Positions 34,760-36,033 of a stretch of DNA of 36,033 nucleotides are shown here, in pieces. The notes under the pieces are model-generated. The model ran no database searches. It was not told where the DNA came from and was given only the letters and a program-made list of their open reading frames with translations. The DNA comes from a virus, in IMG/VR virus record IMGVR_UViG_3300041586_000038, positions 1 to 36,033 of that record; one strand, written 5' to 3'. The first letter of the stretch is position 1, and every line of letters starts with the position of its first letter. The translations under genes were made by a program, and so were the position numbers.

Positions 34760-34978
34760 TCATCCTCCTATGTATTTGGTCAACACTTGCACGGGCCAAT
34801 GGTCTGGGTGGCCGAGGAGCAAGATTGCCTTGATTGCGATTTCTGTTGGCTTTGGAATGGGGTGGTGGCTGTTTTCCAGCTTGTTGACGTAAACCCTGCT
34901 TACCCCGAGGGTGTCGGCCATTTGCTGTTGGGTCATTCCTATAGACTTGCGGGCCGTGCGCAGTTCAATGGGCGTCAT
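34760..34978 (-). CDS. XRE/Cro-C1-type helix-turn-helix regulator
   Basis: This 72-residue protein contains a full Cro/C1-type HTH in its first half: ELRTARKSIGMTQQQMADTLGVSRVYVNKLE, that is, an Arg-rich first helix, the T-Q-Q-x-x-A-D-x-L-G-V-S helix-turn-helix, and a recognition helix ending in KLE. The remainder is a short helical tail with no second domain, so it resembles a small Cro-like repressor or antitoxin-type regulator. An AAAGGA Shine-Dalgarno lies upstream. Its TGA overlaps an ATG of the next gene as ATGA (34760-34763), which implies translational coupling. No clear operator was identified nearby. A DNA-binding role is well supported; its target is unknown. Confidence 0.85.
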   Translation of the reverse strand: MTPIELRTARKSIGMTQQQMADTLGVSRVYVNKLENSHHPIPKPTEIAIKAILLLGHPDHWPVQVLTKYIGG

Positions 34979-34993
34979 GGTGGGGGGGTCCTT

Positions 34994-35305
34994 TCAATTG
35001 TCCGGTTCTTCGTCGCATTCGGCTTCAAAGTTCATGCGGGCCGTTTCAAGCGCGGACTCAAAGCAAATGTCATCGCCGTCCTCGTCACGCATCAGGCGGC
35101 ACACATGCATCAGGTGGCACAGCGCGTCTGTAATCTGGCTTGCGAGGTCATCAACCCCGGTCATGCTCTCCATCAGGTCGCAGAGTTGCAAGCCCTCGGT
35201 GGCACGGTCAAAGTTGGTGCGGACGCGGCGGGGCTTCGGCGCAGCCGCCTCGTGCTGTGCTGTGATCGCGTCTTGCTCTGCAATGTGGTCGGTTAGGTTG
35301 CTCAT
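34994..35305 (-). CDS. Hypothetical acidic small protein
   Basis: This is a 103-residue acidic protein (SNLTDHIAEQDAITAQHEAA, then KPRRVRTNF, then a mostly helical acidic half ending in ECDEEPDN). The ATG at 35305 has only a weak ribosome-binding site. Four cysteines are scattered and form no obvious metal site, although CHLMHVCRLM has a CxxxxxC spacing. I do not recognise the family. Its place between other small genes and the HTH regulator suggests an accessory or early-expressed protein; that is inference only. Confidence 0.65.
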   Translation of the reverse strand: MSNLTDHIAEQDAITAQHEAAAPKPRRVRTNFDRATEGLQLCDLMESMTGVDDLASQITDALCHLMHVCRLMRDEDGDDICFESALETARMNFEAECDEEPDN

Positions 35306-35357
35306 TGCGTGTTCATTTCATGGTGGCGGGGGTTCGCTTTGGCTGACGTGCCATTGA

Positions 35358-35377
35358 TCCAGCGCCGCAACGCTGGA
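35358..35377. other. Intergenic stem-loop
   Basis: Perfect 7-bp TCCAGCG/CGCTGGA stem with a 6-nt loop in the 83-nt gap between two small genes. No U-run follows on the minus strand. Nothing else was seen in the gap apart from an unlikely 13-codon frame. Confidence 0.45.
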
Positions 35378-35388
35378 CTGTAGGGGCG

Positions 35389-35709
35389 TCAGGCGGCGGC
35401 GCGCAGTGCGGCAAGGTATGCGTGGGCCTCGCGCCATTGTGGATCGTTGCCTTGGCAGCGCGGGAACTGGCGACCGATCCAAGAGCCGGCAACCGGATCA
35501 TTCTCCATGATCGTTGGCAATTCGCCGTGGCGCTTGTGATACGCTGCAAGGAATGTGGCGAGGTCACAATCTTCTTCGAGGTAGTAGGCGCCGTTCTTGT
35601 AGAAGCTGCATTCGGTGAAGCTGTGACCATTCAGGCCAAGGGCGAAGGCATCTTCGGCCTGAACCATCAGCCAGCCGTGGCCTGCGTCTGTGATAAGCTG
35701 GAAAGACAT
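35389..35709 (-). CDS. Conserved phage hypothetical protein (GHGWL / YLEEDCD family)
   Basis: This is a 106-residue protein. The frame is open farther upstream (to 35844), but the ATG at 35709 is preferred because AAAGGA lies about 7 nt before it on the minus strand and because the upstream residues overlap the preceding gene. It starts MSFQLITDAGHGWLMVQ and contains YYLEEDCDLATFLAAYH. From memory, small phage and plasmid proteins with a GHGWL start and a YLEEDCD core are common, but their function is unknown. No membrane segment or signal peptide is visible. The gene follows the edge gene by 44 nt, and that gap contains a perfect hairpin (35731-35746). Confidence 0.75.
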   Translation of the reverse strand: MSFQLITDAGHGWLMVQAEDAFALGLNGHSFTECSFYKNGAYYLEEDCDLATFLAAYHKRHGELPTIMENDPVAGSWIGRQFPRCQGNDPQWREAHAYLAALRAAA

Positions 35710-35730
35710 TGGTGTATCCTTTAGGTGAGT

Positions 35731-35746
35731 GGGGGCCGCAGCCCCC
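35731..35746. other. Intergenic stem-loop
   Basis: Perfect 6-bp GGGGGC/GCCCCC stem with a 4-nt loop in the 44-nt gap between two small genes. No U-run on the minus strand. It could protect or attenuate the mRNA upstream of the Shine-Dalgarno of the next gene. Confidence 0.45.
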
Positions 35747-35753
35747 GATTTGT

Positions 35754-36033
35754 TTACGCTATCGCTTTTGGCCCAAACGGGCGGCGGCCTGTGTCGATCA
35801 GGCCAACGCCAATCCAATCGTGCTTCAAGCCTTCTTTGATGCACTTTTCGTTCAGGTAAATCGAAAACAAGCCGCCGATTTCTTCTGCTTTGGTCAAAAC
35901 CCCATTTTCAGAGGCGGCGGCAATCAGTTTGTCCAGTGTTGCATCCATCTTTGCGGCATCTTCGCCAGTGACATGCGCGCTTTCACAATCGCGGTGGCGC
36001 AGAACGATGTAATGACGGGCGGCGATTGCGATC
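35754..36033 (-). CDS. Hypothetical small phage protein, 5'-truncated by window edge
   Basis: The frame ends at TAA (35754-35756). An ATG at 35948 would give 64 residues, but the same frame stays open to the window edge and reads as plausible protein (a segment with HYIVLRHRDCESAHVTGED precedes the Met), and no clear Shine-Dalgarno sits before 35948. I therefore treat the gene as partial at its 5' end. The visible part has an amphipathic helix (MDATLDKLIAAASENG) followed by a mixed alpha/beta stretch ending RRPFGPKAIA. I do not recognise the family and assign no function. It is the first visible member of a run of small genes that ends at the terminator near 34400. Confidence 0.6.
   Translation of the reverse strand, partial: IAIAARHYIVLRHRDCESAHVTGEDAAKMDATLDKLIAAASENGVLTKAEEIGGLFSIYLNEKCIKEGLKHDWIGVGLIDTGRRPFGPKAIA

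Noticed and set aside
35313-35630. 105-codon frame on the minus strand
   Set aside because: It overlaps the better supported gene 35389-35709 in another frame, has Thr/Ser/Ala/Arg-rich low-information sequence and no Shine-Dalgarno.
1-36033. CRISPR arrays, tRNA genes, insertion sequences, integrase or attachment sites
   Set aside because: Reading through both strands, I saw no regularly spaced repeats, cloverleaf candidates, transposase or integrase motifs; gaps between genes are too short to hold most of them.

Overview
The window is a segment of a tailed-phage genome (or prophage) in which every supported gene lies on the minus strand, so the transcription order runs from 36033 down to 1. 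The parts list is podovirus-like: a P22-type portal, an N4 gp56-type major capsid protein, short-tail connector/nozzle proteins, several fibre genes, internal (ejected) virion proteins, and no tape measure, tail tube or sheath. The GC-rich, tightly packed coding style and the family resemblances suggest an alphaproteobacterial host, perhaps Rhodobacterales. That host assignment is inference, not something the sequence proves.

Layout in transcription order. (1) 36033-34479: a small-gene module (hypotheticals, a Cro/C1-type HTH regulator, an SH3-like small protein) closed by a strong Rho-independent hairpin at 34391-34427. (2) 34389-26345: packaging and head genes, namely small and large terminase, a hypothetical protein, portal, scaffold-like protein, a short CsrA-like gene, major capsid and a capsid-associated protein. 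(3) 26277-20398: head-tail connectors, tail nozzle-like protein, two fibre-like proteins (one with an Mtd-like N-terminus and a tail-collar C-terminus), a signal-peptide protein and a GNAT-like protein. (4) 20388-16647: three internal virion proteins joined by 4-nt ATGA overlaps, including an S74 auto-chaperone domain and a peptidoglycan-hydrolase-like protein. (5) 16548-625: one giant gene of about 5307 codons, about 44% of the window, encoding a polyvalent protein with a pyrophosphatase-like domain, an N6-adenine-type methyltransferase, a DarB-like SF2 helicase, a zincin metallopeptidase, a GNAT-like domain and a hydrophobic LPD38-like C-terminus. (6) 568-1: an Ig-like fibre-base protein and the start of a collagen-repeat fibre gene cut by the window edge.

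How the parts probably work together: the terminases package DNA through the portal into a capsid built on the scaffold. The connectors, nozzle and fibres form the short tail. The internal proteins and the giant polyvalent protein are probably carried in the virion and enter the host with the DNA, where hydrolase, methylase, helicase and peptidase activities would help entry and counter host defences.

The most interesting new observations are a 33-bp bipartite element (CACAGGAAGTG-N15-TCTTTTG) with identical spacing in the leaders of the capsid gene and the giant gene, and an easily missed 59-codon CsrA-like gene directly upstream of the capsid gene and its element. No tRNA, CRISPR array, insertion sequence, integrase or reverse transcriptase was seen. 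With the CsrA-like gene counted, no stretch over 300 bases is without a gene.
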